Assembly (NCBI GenBank): GCA_017481325.1
Contig: JAFUPG010000059.1
Coordinates: forward strand, 1-35,478
DNA: 35,478 bases
Origin: Oscillospiraceae bacterium
GTDB lineage: Bacteria > Bacillota_A > Clostridia > Oscillospirales > Oscillospiraceae
Direction: 5' to 3'
The notes below the pieces were generated by a model. That model did no database searches. It was given only the letters and a program-made list of their open reading frames with translations, and was not told where the DNA came from. Below, piece after piece: positions 15,730 to 23,486 of this stretch. A program made the translations under genes and the position numbers. Each line of letters begins with the position of its first letter. The first letter of the stretch is position 1.

Positions 15730-16205
15730 ATGGAGAAAAACACAGTAGATCATAGCGCACACTCAACATGGAGATGTCAGTATCATATCGTATTCGCACC
15801 AAAATTCCGGCGGAAAGTGATATATGGACAATTAAAGGCAGACTTCGGCTATACACTGCGAAAATTGTGCGAGGAAAAGAAGGTGGAAATAATTGAGGCG
15901 GAAGCATGTGCAGATCACATTCATATGTTAGTGAGTATCCCACCGCATTTAAGTGTAGCACAATTCATGGGATATTTCAAGGGGAAAAGTACGTTGATGA
16001 TATTCGACCGACATACGAATCTAAAGTACAAGTACGGCAGCCGTCATTTCTGGTGCCGTGGCTACTATGTAGACACGGTAGGGAAGAATAAAAAGCGATA
16101 GAGGAATATATCCGCAATCAGCTTACGGAAGATGAGATGATGGATCAGATGACGATAAAGGAATACATAGACCCGTTTACGGGTACCAAGAAAAGTAAGG
16201 CATAA
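15730..16205 (+). pseudogene. tnpA: IS200-type Y1 transposase TnpA, frameshifted near its C-terminus
   Basis: A HUH-type Y1 transposase. The first frame gives 123 aa with CQYHIVFAPKFRRKVIYG, the metal-binding HIH in ADHIHMLVSIPP, and the catalytic Tyr region in WCRGYYVDTVG, and stops at 16099-16101. One base appears to be missing around 16086-16096 (GGGAAGAATAAAAAGCGATAG); adding one restores GKNKKAIEEYI and a further ~36 residues (RNQLTEDEMMDQ ... DPFTGTKK) to a stop at 16203-16205. Catalytic residues lie before the break, but the lost C-terminal helix is part of the normal protein, so it is probably inactive. A -1 frameshift on the A run is possible but less likely. Confidence 0.85.
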
Positions 16206-16327
16206 AAACAGGCCGCTTTAGCGGCGGCCTGTAATTGTAATGCGGTGCCAAACTTTCAATGCCCCTTTAGGGGTTAAGCCTGTAATGACCCTTCTAGGGT
16301 CTGAGCAAGCCACCACTTTAGTGGTGG

Positions 16328-17161
16328 TTATGACTCAGTAGAGAGAAGAGCCACCACGATCTCCGGGCGGTTGAAGAGACGGAAGGGGAAGATGCTGTTG
16401 CCCAGGCCACGGCTGACGATGAGGCTTGTGCCGTCCTGAGAGAACAATCCGGCATCATACTCCGGCAAAGCGCCCTGATGGGGCGCATAAAGGCCACCCA
16501 CCCAGGGCAGGCGGAACTGTCCACCGTGGGCATGGCCGCTGAAGACCAGCTCCGCTCCGGCATCGCAATACTCCGCAAACAGCTCCGGCCGATGGGACAG
16601 CAGCAGGGTATAGCCATCGTCATGGCAGAGCTCATTCAGACATTCCAAAAATGCCTCCTGGGAGGGGAAAAACTCCGGATCGTCAATGCCTGCGATATAC
16701 AGCTGCTGACCCTCCCGTTCCAAAACCGCTACCTCATTGCGCAGCACCTGTACCCCCAGCTTCCGCAGTTCTTCTTCAAAGGGCTCATAGATCTCCGGGA
16801 TCCGCCCCTCGTGATTGCCCAGAGAGTAGTAAACCGGGGCAATTTTGATGACTTCACGGACAAATTCCAGGGCAATTGCCGCATCGGTGCGCCGGGAGTC
16901 CAGCAGATCCCCGGTGAGAAAGATCAGATCCGGCTCCGCTGCGGAGACCGCCTCCAGCAGCCGACGGTTGTCGGTGCCAAACTCTGCGTTGTGCAGGTCG
17001 GAGAGCTGCACGATCCGCAAGCCCCGAAAGGCCTCCGGCAGGGCAGGGGAGGAGATGGTATATTCCGTTGTGACCAGGCTGCTGTTGCCCCAAATAATGC
17101 CGAGAATTCCCACGATCAAGAGCAGCAGGAGCAGAATAATTACAATTCGTCGTCGCTTCAT
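16328..17161 (-). CDS. Membrane-anchored YkuE/YaeI-type metallophosphoesterase
   Basis: A 277-aa calcineurin-like phosphoesterase with an N-terminal membrane anchor (residues 6-24 after KRRR), so the catalytic domain is likely extracytoplasmic. Metal motifs in order are QLSDLHN, TGDLLDSR, LGNHEGR, LLLSHRPE and FSGHAHGGQ. Relatives act as membrane phosphodiesterases, and some cleave lipid substrates; the substrate here is unknown. AAAGGAGG lies upstream of the ATG at 17161 and a consensus promoter further up. The TAA stop falls at the very edge of the IS200-like element, which may supply part of it; the protein ends where relatives usually end, so little is lost. Confidence 0.9.
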   Translation of the reverse strand: MKRRRIVIILLLLLLIVGILGIIWGNSSLVTTEYTISSPALPEAFRGLRIVQLSDLHNAEFGTDNRRLLEAVSAAEPDLIFLTGDLLDSRRTDAAIALEFVREVIKIAPVYYSLGNHEGRIPEIYEPFEEELRKLGVQVLRNEVAVLEREGQQLYIAGIDDPEFFPSQEAFLECLNELCHDDGYTLLLSHRPELFAEYCDAGAELVFSGHAHGGQFRLPWVGGLYAPHQGALPEYDAGLFSQDGTSLIVSRGLGNSIFPFRLFNRPEIVVALLSTES

Positions 17162-17187
17162 AGCCTTCCCTCCTTTGCTTTTGATTT

Positions 17188-17216
17188 ATTATACCGTCCC
17201 ATCTCCGTTCTGTCAA
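17188..17216 (-). promoter_or_regulatory. Consensus sigma-A promoter of the YkuE-like gene
   Basis: On the minus strand TTGACA (17211-17216), exactly 17 bases, then TATAAT (17188-17193): a perfect match to consensus in both boxes, 27 bases before the ATG. Confidence 0.85.
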
Positions 17217-17525
17217 TTCCCGACGGAAGCACAGCGGACTTCCAGGCAAATGAACACCGACTTTTCTTCAAATTGTCAAATTTGGGACATTTCTGAATTC
17301 CAACTGAAATTCTTCGAAATTATATACAAAACATATGTAAATTTTCAGGTTTCCATTAATATAAATGCAAAAAATGCTGTTTTTATAGGAAAAATTATGA
17401 ATAAATTAGCAAGATATGGTAAAATTTTTCGGAATAGTCGTCACCTTCATTTGATTACATATAACATTTCAAACGACATCGGGATGTTCATTTGTCCGAT
17501 GGAGCTGGTGACTGTATCGTAAAGC
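17217..17525. other. AT-rich intergenic region upstream of the surface-protein operon
   Basis: Over 300 bases with no credible gene. The section 17,280-17,470 is markedly richer in A+T than the surrounding coding DNA. A short inverted repeat CATCGG (17477-17482) / CCGATG (17496-17501) is present. The promoter of the downstream operon should be here; TAAAAT at 17420-17425 is the best -10 candidate, but I find no matching -35. Confidence 0.5.
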
Positions 17526-17576
17526 TTCGGCAAGCAGGCCGCCGCAGAAGGCAGCTGCTGCAGCCTGCTTGCCGAA
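17526..17576 (+). promoter_or_regulatory. 14-bp perfect stem in the leader of the cohesin-SLH gene
   Basis: TTCGGCAAGCAGGC (17526-17539) is exactly complementary to GCCTGCTTGCCGAA (17563-17576). The 23-base loop contains the palindrome GCAGCTGC. The stem ends just before the purine-rich ribosome site AAAAAGGAAAGGAAG, without the T run expected of a terminator, so it more likely stabilises or regulates the mRNA. Confidence 0.65.
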
Positions 17577-17589
17577 AAAGGAAAGGAAG

Positions 17590-18558
17590 ATGTACTTGAA
17601 AACAAGACATCTCGTAATGCTGCTGGCAGTTCTGATGGTTCTTGGTACAGTGGCAATGGCCTCCGCAGCGTCGGATGCCGCCATGACCATGGACTATGAG
17701 ACCACCGGCAAGCAGGTCACAGTGACCGTCGCTGTGACCAAGGGCAGCGGTCTGACCAACGGCCAGCTGACCGTCACCTATGACGCAGCAGCCCTGATCC
17801 TGACCAATGCCTATGCCTCCGATGTCTGTGCCATTGCCTCTGCCAACGGCAACACCGCCGGCAAGATCATTCTGGCATGGGTCGGAAGTGACTTGACCGA
17901 TGAGAGCACCGTGCTGCTCACCGCAGAGTTCACCGCCAAGAACCCCGGCGCAGACACCACCCTGACCACCACCTTCGCCGGTGAGACCACCCAGCTGACC
18001 GTGGAAGGCCACACGAACCCCTTCACCGACATCGACAACCACTGGGCAAAGGAAGAGATCCTGGCCGCATACTACGAAGGTCTGTTCACCGGTGTCACCG
18101 AGACCACCTTCGCTCCCGACCTGGACATCACCCGTGCCATGTTTGTCACGGTGCTGTACCGCATGGAGGGCGAGCCCGCTGTGGACAGCTCCAAGCTGAG
18201 CTTCACCGACGTGGGCGAAAAGATGTACTACGCTGCCGCTGTGGTGTGGGCCACTGAGGCCGGTGTGACCAAGGGCACCACCGCAACCTTCTCCCCCGAG
18301 GACAAGATCACCCGTCAGGAGCTGGTGACCATGCTGTACCGCTACGCTCAGTATAAGGGCGACAATGTGGCTGCAAGCAAGGATCTGAGCCAGTTTGCCG
18401 ATGCAGATCAGATCGCTCCCTGGGCAGAGCCTGCCATGAGCTGGGCCCTGGCCGAAGGTCTGGTCAACGGCTACGAAGACGGCTCTGTCCGTCCCGCCGC
18501 CTCCGCAACCCGTGCACAGACCGCTGCCATCCTGTGCCGCTATGCGGATCTCATTTAA
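17590..18558 (+). CDS. Secreted cohesin-like domain plus SLH anchor protein
   Basis: A 322-aa surface protein. A signal peptide spans residues 1-26 (cleavage at ASA). Residues ~28-140 form a beta-rich domain resembling cohesins: a VTVTVAVTKG strand, the GQLTVTYDAAALIL pattern, GKIILAWVG, then a TAEFTAKNPGADTTL segment. It is shorter than typical cohesins (~140-150 aa), so the call is by pattern only. Three SLH repeats (about 143-200, 205-260, 265-322) would bind the cell-wall polymer. It could display a dockerin-bearing partner on the surface; the next gene, 17 bases downstream, encodes just such a protein. ATG at 17590 follows AAAAGGAAAGG. Confidence 0.85.
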   Translation: MYLKTRHLVMLLAVLMVLGTVAMASAASDAAMTMDYETTGKQVTVTVAVTKGSGLTNGQLTVTYDAAALILTNAYASDVCAIASANGNTAGKIILAWVGSDLTDESTVLLTAEFTAKNPGADTTLTTTFAGETTQLTVEGHTNPFTDIDNHWAKEEILAAYYEGLFTGVTETTFAPDLDITRAMFVTVLYRMEGEPAVDSSKLSFTDVGEKMYYAAAVVWATEAGVTKGTTATFSPEDKITRQELVTMLYRYAQYKGDNVAASKDLSQFADADQIAPWAEPAMSWALAEGLVNGYEDGSVRPAASATRAQTAAILCRYADLI

Positions 18559-18575
18559 GCAGGAGGTAAGAAAGC

Positions 18576-20708
18576 ATGAAGAAACTGAATCGTGTTCTCG
18601 CCCTCGTGCTGACACTTTGCATGCTGCTGACTCTGGTTCCCACGGCCTTTGCCGCTGAGACCAAGACCGGCATTACTGCAGAGACCAATCTCTCCGCACC
18701 CTCCGTGGAGCTTCACAATGCGGTCAACAATGCGGAGGTTGAACCTGCCGTCAACGCCGATGTGACCGTAGAAAAGATCGAAAACCCCAACAAGGATCTG
18801 AAGCCGGATGTCGAGTCCGACGTTCAGACCGAGGCTCTGGGCTACGACGCTGAAGATGTCGTCACCGTGATCGTGGTCATGGAGGAGGACTCCCTGCTGG
18901 ATCAGGGCTACTCCAAGAAGCAGATCGCCGGCAATGCTTCCGCTATTCAGGCTGCCAGAGAGGCGCTGGAGCAGAAGCAGAGCGCTCTGCTGACTGACAT
19001 CTCTGCTCTCACCGGCAGCGAAGTGGCCGCAGGCTACAGCTATTGTGTCATCATCAGCGGCTTCAGCGTAGACGTTCCCTACGGCAAGCTCTCTGAGATC
19101 CAGGCCATGGAAGGTGTCCGTGCCGCTTTTGTGGCTCCCGTGTTTGCTGTTCCTGAGGATATGACTCCCAACAGCACCGGTGTCAGCACCAATATGTATG
19201 CCACCTCCGAGTCCTTCGGCTCTGCCCTGACCTGGCAGAACGCCGGCTACACCGGCGCAGGCATGCGTGTTGCTATTCTGGACACCGGCCTGGACACCGA
19301 CCATCCCTCCTTTGTGGATGCTCCCGAGCTCACCGAGACCTCTCTGACCGCAGAAGAGACCGTCGGTGTGATCGCCAACACCAATGCCGCTGCCCGTTAC
19401 AACTATGTATACGGCATGGATCTGACCGCTGAGAAGGTCTACCGCAGCGAGAAGATTCCCTTCGGCTTCAACTATGGCTCCAACAGCCTGGATGTGACCC
19501 ACGATAACGACGACGTAGGCGATCACGGTACCCACGTTGCCGGTATCGCCGCCGCCAATGCCATTGACACCACTGAGGTTGTAGGTGTGGCTCCCGATGT
19601 CACCGCCCCCGGCGGCAACATCTACTCCTCCGTGGACAATGGCCAGTACGGCATTATGTCCGGTACTTCCATGTCCGCTCCTCACATTGCAGGTATGGCA
19701 GCCCTGGTTCTGCAGTACCTCCACGAGACCCATCCCGAGCTGACCGATGCCCAGATGCACACCGTGGCTGAGGCGCTGATCATGTCCACCGCCACTCCTG
19801 CCGTGGATTACAGCAACGAGGTCGTGTACCCCGATGGCATCGAGTACTCTCCCCGTAAGCAGGGCTCCGGTGTTGCCAACGTCTATGACGCTGTGACCTC
19901 CGGCAGCTACCTGACCGTGAACGGCTCTACCCCCAAGGTCTCCATGGGCGATAACGATACCAAGAGCGGCAATTTCACTTTCTCCTTCGAGATCAACAAC
20001 TTCTCGGATCAGACCCAGTCCTATGCCCTCTCCGGCAGCGCCATGACCGACTTTGTGGATACCTCCTACTCCGCTTACGGCTACCTCTTCATGGGCGAGA
20101 CCGCTTACGCTCTGCGTGCAGTTCCCACCTTCTACATCCGGGAAGGCAATGTGGATACCGTTTACGATGTCAACGGCGACGAGGTCTGCAATCTGGACGA
20201 CGTCCAGGCACTGCTGGATATCATCGTTGGCTTGACGGAAGTCCCCGATTGCGTTGGCTTTGACGTGGACTTTGACGATAACGGCGTGGTCGACACCGCC
20301 GATGCACAGCTGCTGTACGAACTGATCACCTCCGGCATGACCGAGCGTGACATGGTGGTGGTAGAGCCCGGTGAGACCGTCTCTGTCAACGTTGAGCTGC
20401 AGCTTACCGAGTGGGATATGGCCTACATGGAGACCTTCTATGAGAACGGCATCTATGTGGACGGCTTTGTCCGCCTGTCCTCCCTGAACGAGAACGGCGT
20501 TGACCTGAGCCTGCCCTTCGTGGGCTTCTACGGCGACTGGAGTGCTGCCCGTGTCTACGACGGCGGCTGGTACTATCAGACCGAGGAAGAGCTTGAGGTC
20601 AACCGCTATGTCAACGTCCTTTGGACCGACTACGGCACGTCAATGCCGCCGACTTTGTGGGCGAGTATATCATTGGCATCGACACCGAAGGCACCATCTT
20701 TGCTCTGA
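18576..20708 (+). CDS. Lactocepin/C5a-peptidase-like subtilase with internal dockerin; N-terminal part of a broken gene
   Basis: A 710-aa frame after AGGAGG. A signal peptide (1-27) and an I9-like propeptide (about 90-195) precede an S8 domain with catalytic motifs AILDTG (D236), DHGTHVAG (H317) and SGTSMSAPH (S365). Only 48 residues separate His and Ser, against 157 in subtilisin BPN', and the oxyanion-hole Asn region is missing: GVAPD runs straight into DVTAPGG. An Fn3-like domain follows, then a dockerin-like duplicated Ca loop (about 529-590: DVNGDEVCNLDD and DFDDNGVVDTAD), then a lactocepin-type segment (LPFVGFYGDW). The frame becomes meaningless after about 20,640 and stops at 20708; the sense continues in another frame. 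Activity is doubtful. Confidence 0.85.
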   Translation: MKKLNRVLALVLTLCMLLTLVPTAFAAETKTGITAETNLSAPSVELHNAVNNAEVEPAVNADVTVEKIENPNKDLKPDVESDVQTEALGYDAEDVVTVIVVMEEDSLLDQGYSKKQIAGNASAIQAAREALEQKQSALLTDISALTGSEVAAGYSYCVIISGFSVDVPYGKLSEIQAMEGVRAAFVAPVFAVPEDMTPNSTGVSTNMYATSESFGSALTWQNAGYTGAGMRVAILDTGLDTDHPSFVDAPELTETSLTAEETVGVIANTNAAARYNYVYGMDLTAEKVYRSEKIPFGFNYGSNSLDVTHDNDDVGDHGTHVAGIAAANAIDTTEVVGVAPDVTAPGGNIYSSVDNGQYGIMSGTSMSAPHIAGMAALVLQYLHETHPELTDAQMHTVAEALIMSTATPAVDYSNEVVYPDGIEYSPRKQGSGVANVYDAVTSGSYLTVNGSTPKVSMGDNDTKSGNFTFSFEINNFSDQTQSYALSGSAMTDFVDTSYSAYGYLFMGETAYALRAVPTFYIREGNVDTVYDVNGDEVCNLDDVQALLDIIVGLTEVPDCVGFDVDFDDNGVVDTADAQLLYELITSGMTERDMVVVEPGETVSVNVELQLTEWDMAYMETFYENGIYVDGFVRLSSLNENGVDLSLPFVGFYGDWSAARVYDGGWYYQTEEELEVNRYVNVLWTDYGTSMPPTLWASISLASTPKAPSLL

Positions 20709-23293
20709 AGCCCGGCGCATGGAACCGCATGCCCTTCGGCAGCTTCCAACTGGACGGCGTTGTCTATCCCGCTCTGGATATGACCTATGATGTGAAGAAC
20801 GATGTGCTCTATGTCCTGACCGACGAGTTGACAGCAGGCGAGGGCGGCCACCTGGTCACCCTGGACTACCTCAGTGGCGAAGTCACCGATCTGGGTGTTA
20901 TCACCGGCTTTGAGGGTGACGAGTCCAACGGCAAGAGCGCTCAGGGTCTGACCCTGGCTGCCGACAACGACGGCATTCTGTACTCCATCAACTACAACAA
21001 CGGCGACCTCTACACCATCGGCCCCGCTACCTGCGAGGCCACCTTCGTGGGCGCCACCGGCTATGATCCCAGCGGCATGCAGTCCATGACCGTGGATCAC
21101 GACAGCAACAAGCTCTACTGGGCAGCCTACCAGGGCTACACCGGTACCAGCGTCTTCTTTGAGGTAGGTAAGACCGACGGCAAGCTGATCATGGTCTGCC
21201 AGCCCCAGTACAACAGTGAGATCACCGCTCTGCTCAAGCCCTACGAGGTTGACGGCCTGTATCCCGAGGCTGTGGCTCCCAGAGCGCTGCTGCTCTCTGA
21301 GAGCAAGGTCTACACCACCGTAGGCAGCACTGTGGAAGTCTCCTGCACTCCCGATCCCTACTATGCCGAGAGGGAGAGCCTGACCTGGAGCAGCAACGAT
21401 GAGACCGTTGCCACGGTCAATAACGGCACCATCACCGCCAACGCTGTGGGCGAGACCGTCATCACCGTGACCTGCGGCAATGTTTACGCTGAACTCACCG
21501 TGATCGTCAATGCCTACGCAGGCGAACTGACCTATTTCGACATGGGCATGAACTACCTGTGGATGAAGTCCAATGTGGCCAATCCCGCAGGCGCCGAGAT
21601 CTATGAAAACGGCCAGACCTCCAACTACGGCTTCACCGCCGCTGCCTATGCCAACGGCTATGTCTATGCCGCTGACTATGACAACCTCTTCTACCGCCTG
21701 AACCCCGAGACCATGGCCGGCGAGAAGCTGGGCAGCACCGATGGCCTGACCCTGGCCATGACCTTCAACTATGCTGACGGCTATATGTATGCCATTCAGC
21801 AGGCCGGCAGCTTCTGGGATGTGTTCTACTATCTGGTTCGCATCAACCTGGCCACCGGCGAGAGCCAGCAGCTCCATCAGTTTGACGTAGCCTCCACCGG
21901 CACGCCCATCGGCGGCCTGGCAGCGGACTACGAGGGCAATATCCGCCTGCTCACTATGAAGGAAGACTATGATACCTGGGAGATGACCTACGAGATGCAT
22001 ACCATCCGGGTCACCGACGGTGAGAATGGCGCAGAAGTGGGCTTTGCTGATCCCATCAGCCTGCCCATCGGCTTCTATAACTACTGCTCCCTGGTCTACT
22101 CCGCTGAAAACGGCGGTTACTTCTGGGCAGATGATATGGGCACGCTGTATCACATCGATGTGACCGATCCCACCGCTCCTGTGGTGGTACCTCTGGGCAT
22201 GATCGCTGAGGAACTGGGTGGCGCATGGCCTCTGGCAATGTTCATGATCCCCGAGAACGAGCCCGAGACCAACTATGCCGAGCCCACCTCTATCGCCATT
22301 CCCTCCTCCTATCAGCTTCTGGCAGGCGGCTCTGTCAGCGTTGGCCTCATTGTCATGCCCTGGAATGCCAATGTCTCCGCTGCCTACACCACCGAGAATC
22401 CCAACGTTGCTACCGTCTCTGCTGACGGCATCATCACCGGTGTTGCCGAAGGCACTACCACCCTGGCTGTCTACATCTCCGAGCTGGATGTGACCCTGGA
22501 GGCTCCTGTCACGGTTCTGCCCTCTGCCGGCACCATCTATGGCCATGTGATTCTGGACTTCGCCAACTACGGCAGCGACTTCTACGGCGCATTCTCCGAT
22601 ACCAACCCCGCTGACTGCCAGCTTCTGGACATCAACCCCTATGCCCAGGGCTATGCAGACTATGACGCACCCGAAGTTATGAGCATCCTTGCCGGTGCTT
22701 ACTACGACGGCCAGCTCTATGCCTACATGCAGGTCATGGACAACGCCACCTATCAGGTCAGCTACAACATGGGCATCATCAACCTGACCGACTACAGCTA
22801 CGAGAAGCTGGCGGTCAGCGCCTACACCGTCCGTGATATGGAGTTTGACTACACCACCGGCAAGGTCTACCTGGCAGGCATTGCCGCCAGCGAGGAGCTG
22901 TGGATCTACAACACCGTCATTGCAGAAATCGACCTGACCACCGGTGAGGTCACGCCTGTCCTGATCTCTCAGGAAGTCCAGGCAGCAAACCTGCTGGTTA
23001 CGGAAGGCACTGCCTACATGGTAGACTGCTTCATGAGCGGCATGCTCACCACCTGTGACCTCACTTCCGAGGACCAGACCCTGGTTCAGCAGAGTCTGGT
23101 TCCCGGCTACTGGGGCGAATACTACAATGGCCGTAGCTTCATCATGGATGAACTCACCGGCGAGGTCTACGTGATCCGTGACCTGGCAGGTGGCGAATCC
23201 ATCCTGAACACCCTGACCCTGGCCAGCGGTGCTATCTACGGCATGGGCGTCATTGCAGAGGGCATCGTAGCCAACAGCCTGATCCTGAAGTAA
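20621..23293 (+). CDS. Beta-propeller and BIG2 repeat protein; C-terminal part of the broken subtilase gene
   Basis: An 890-codon frame with no ribosome site at its TTG; protein-like sequence begins around VNAADFVGEYIIGID. It contains three propeller-like stretches with repeated blade motifs (LYSINYNNGDLYTIG, VYAADYDNLFYRLNPE, LYHIDVTDPT, IAEIDLTTGEV), separated by two bacterial Ig-like BIG2 domains (about 21,290-21,520 and 22,280-22,530; key features WSSNDETVATVNNG and TTENPNVATVSADG). Such domains typically mediate surface adhesion or extend an enzyme from the wall. It has no SLH or sorting motif of its own, so it would depend on the N-terminal part for export and anchoring, and is probably not made separately. 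Confidence 0.75.
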   Translation: MDRLRHVNAADFVGEYIIGIDTEGTIFALKPGAWNRMPFGSFQLDGVVYPALDMTYDVKNDVLYVLTDELTAGEGGHLVTLDYLSGEVTDLGVITGFEGDESNGKSAQGLTLAADNDGILYSINYNNGDLYTIGPATCEATFVGATGYDPSGMQSMTVDHDSNKLYWAAYQGYTGTSVFFEVGKTDGKLIMVCQPQYNSEITALLKPYEVDGLYPEAVAPRALLLSESKVYTTVGSTVEVSCTPDPYYAERESLTWSSNDETVATVNNGTITANAVGETVITVTCGNVYAELTVIVNAYAGELTYFDMGMNYLWMKSNVANPAGAEIYENGQTSNYGFTAAAYANGYVYAADYDNLFYRLNPETMAGEKLGSTDGLTLAMTFNYADGYMYAIQQAGSFWDVFYYLVRINLATGESQQLHQFDVASTGTPIGGLAADYEGNIRLLTMKEDYDTWEMTYEMHTIRVTDGENGAEVGFADPISLPIGFYNYCSLVYSAENGGYFWADDMGTLYHIDVTDPTAPVVVPLGMIAEELGGAWPLAMFMIPENEPETNYAEPTSIAIPSSYQLLAGGSVSVGLIVMPWNANVSAAYTTENPNVATVSADGIITGVAEGTTTLAVYISELDVTLEAPVTVLPSAGTIYGHVILDFANYGSDFYGAFSDTNPADCQLLDINPYAQGYADYDAPEVMSILAGAYYDGQLYAYMQVMDNATYQVSYNMGIINLTDYSYEKLAVSAYTVRDMEFDYTTGKVYLAGIAASEELWIYNTVIAEIDLTTGEVTPVLISQEVQAANLLVTEGTAYMVDCFMSGMLTTCDLTSEDQTLVQQSLVPGYWGEYYNGRSFIMDELTGEVYVIRDLAGGESILNTLTLASGAIYGMGVIAEGIVANSLILK

Positions 23294-23316
23294 TAAAAGC
23301 CATAAGCAAATAAAAG

Positions 23317-23350
23317 ATCCCCCTCAGAGCGAAAGCCCTGAGGGGGATTT
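23317..23350 (+). terminator. Terminator of the surface-protein operon
   Basis: A perfect 11-bp stem, ATCCCCCTCAG with CTGAGGGGGAT, closing around a GCGAAAGC tetraloop-type hairpin and followed by TTGTTA. Confidence 0.85.
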
Positions 23351-23355
23351 GTTAT

Positions 23356-23466
23356 GAAACGAATAGTGAATAATGATATAGTGGAGGTATAGGCTCCGCC
23401 CATGGGTTTTAAATTCGTGCCGCAGGCACACCTTTCAGTTTTTCGCTATTAGCTGTTCGTTTTCTA
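23356..23466. repeat. Dispersed intergenic repeat fragment
   Basis: On the minus strand this stretch reads GGCGGAGCCTATACCTC followed by an AT-rich run ending CACTATTCG. The region at 399-450 reads GGCGGAGCCGATACCTC followed by an AT-rich TTATTCG/TAGCTATTAGCC run. The shared core and similar AT-rich flank point to two members of one family. A small palindrome, GTGCCGCAGGCAC, is also present. Confidence 0.5.
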
Positions 23467-23486
23467 AAAAGCTGTTTTCAGAAGGC

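Larger units (their letters stand above)
15597..16333 (+). mobile_element. IS200/IS605-type insertion sequence (tnpA only)
   Basis: A ~0.74-kb element; outer borders are approximate. The left end has an 8-bp stem CCCCCGGT/ACCGGGGG (15615-15633). The right end has consecutive hairpins with TTTA or TTCTA loops: CCCC/GGGG (16262-16273), GACCC/GGGTC (16287-16301) and CCACCAC/GTGGTGG (16310-16327). Subterminal hairpins instead of terminal inverted repeats, no visible target duplication, and a single Y1 transposase gene are the family hallmarks: these elements move as single-stranded DNA. There is no tnpB. A stem at 16208-16232 (ACAGGCC/GGCCTGT) just after tnpA may act as its terminator. Confidence 0.85.

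Noticed and set aside
20600..20720. Programmed frameshift joining the two protease frames
   Set aside because: I see no slippery heptamer with a following structure at the junction, and expected protease segments are missing, so a deletion or assembly error explains it better.
20630..22546. 638-aa open frame on the minus strand opposite the propeller/BIG2 region
   Set aside because: It is a shadow of GC-rich codons in the real plus-strand frame: Gly/His/Val-rich, with no domain pattern and no ribosome site.
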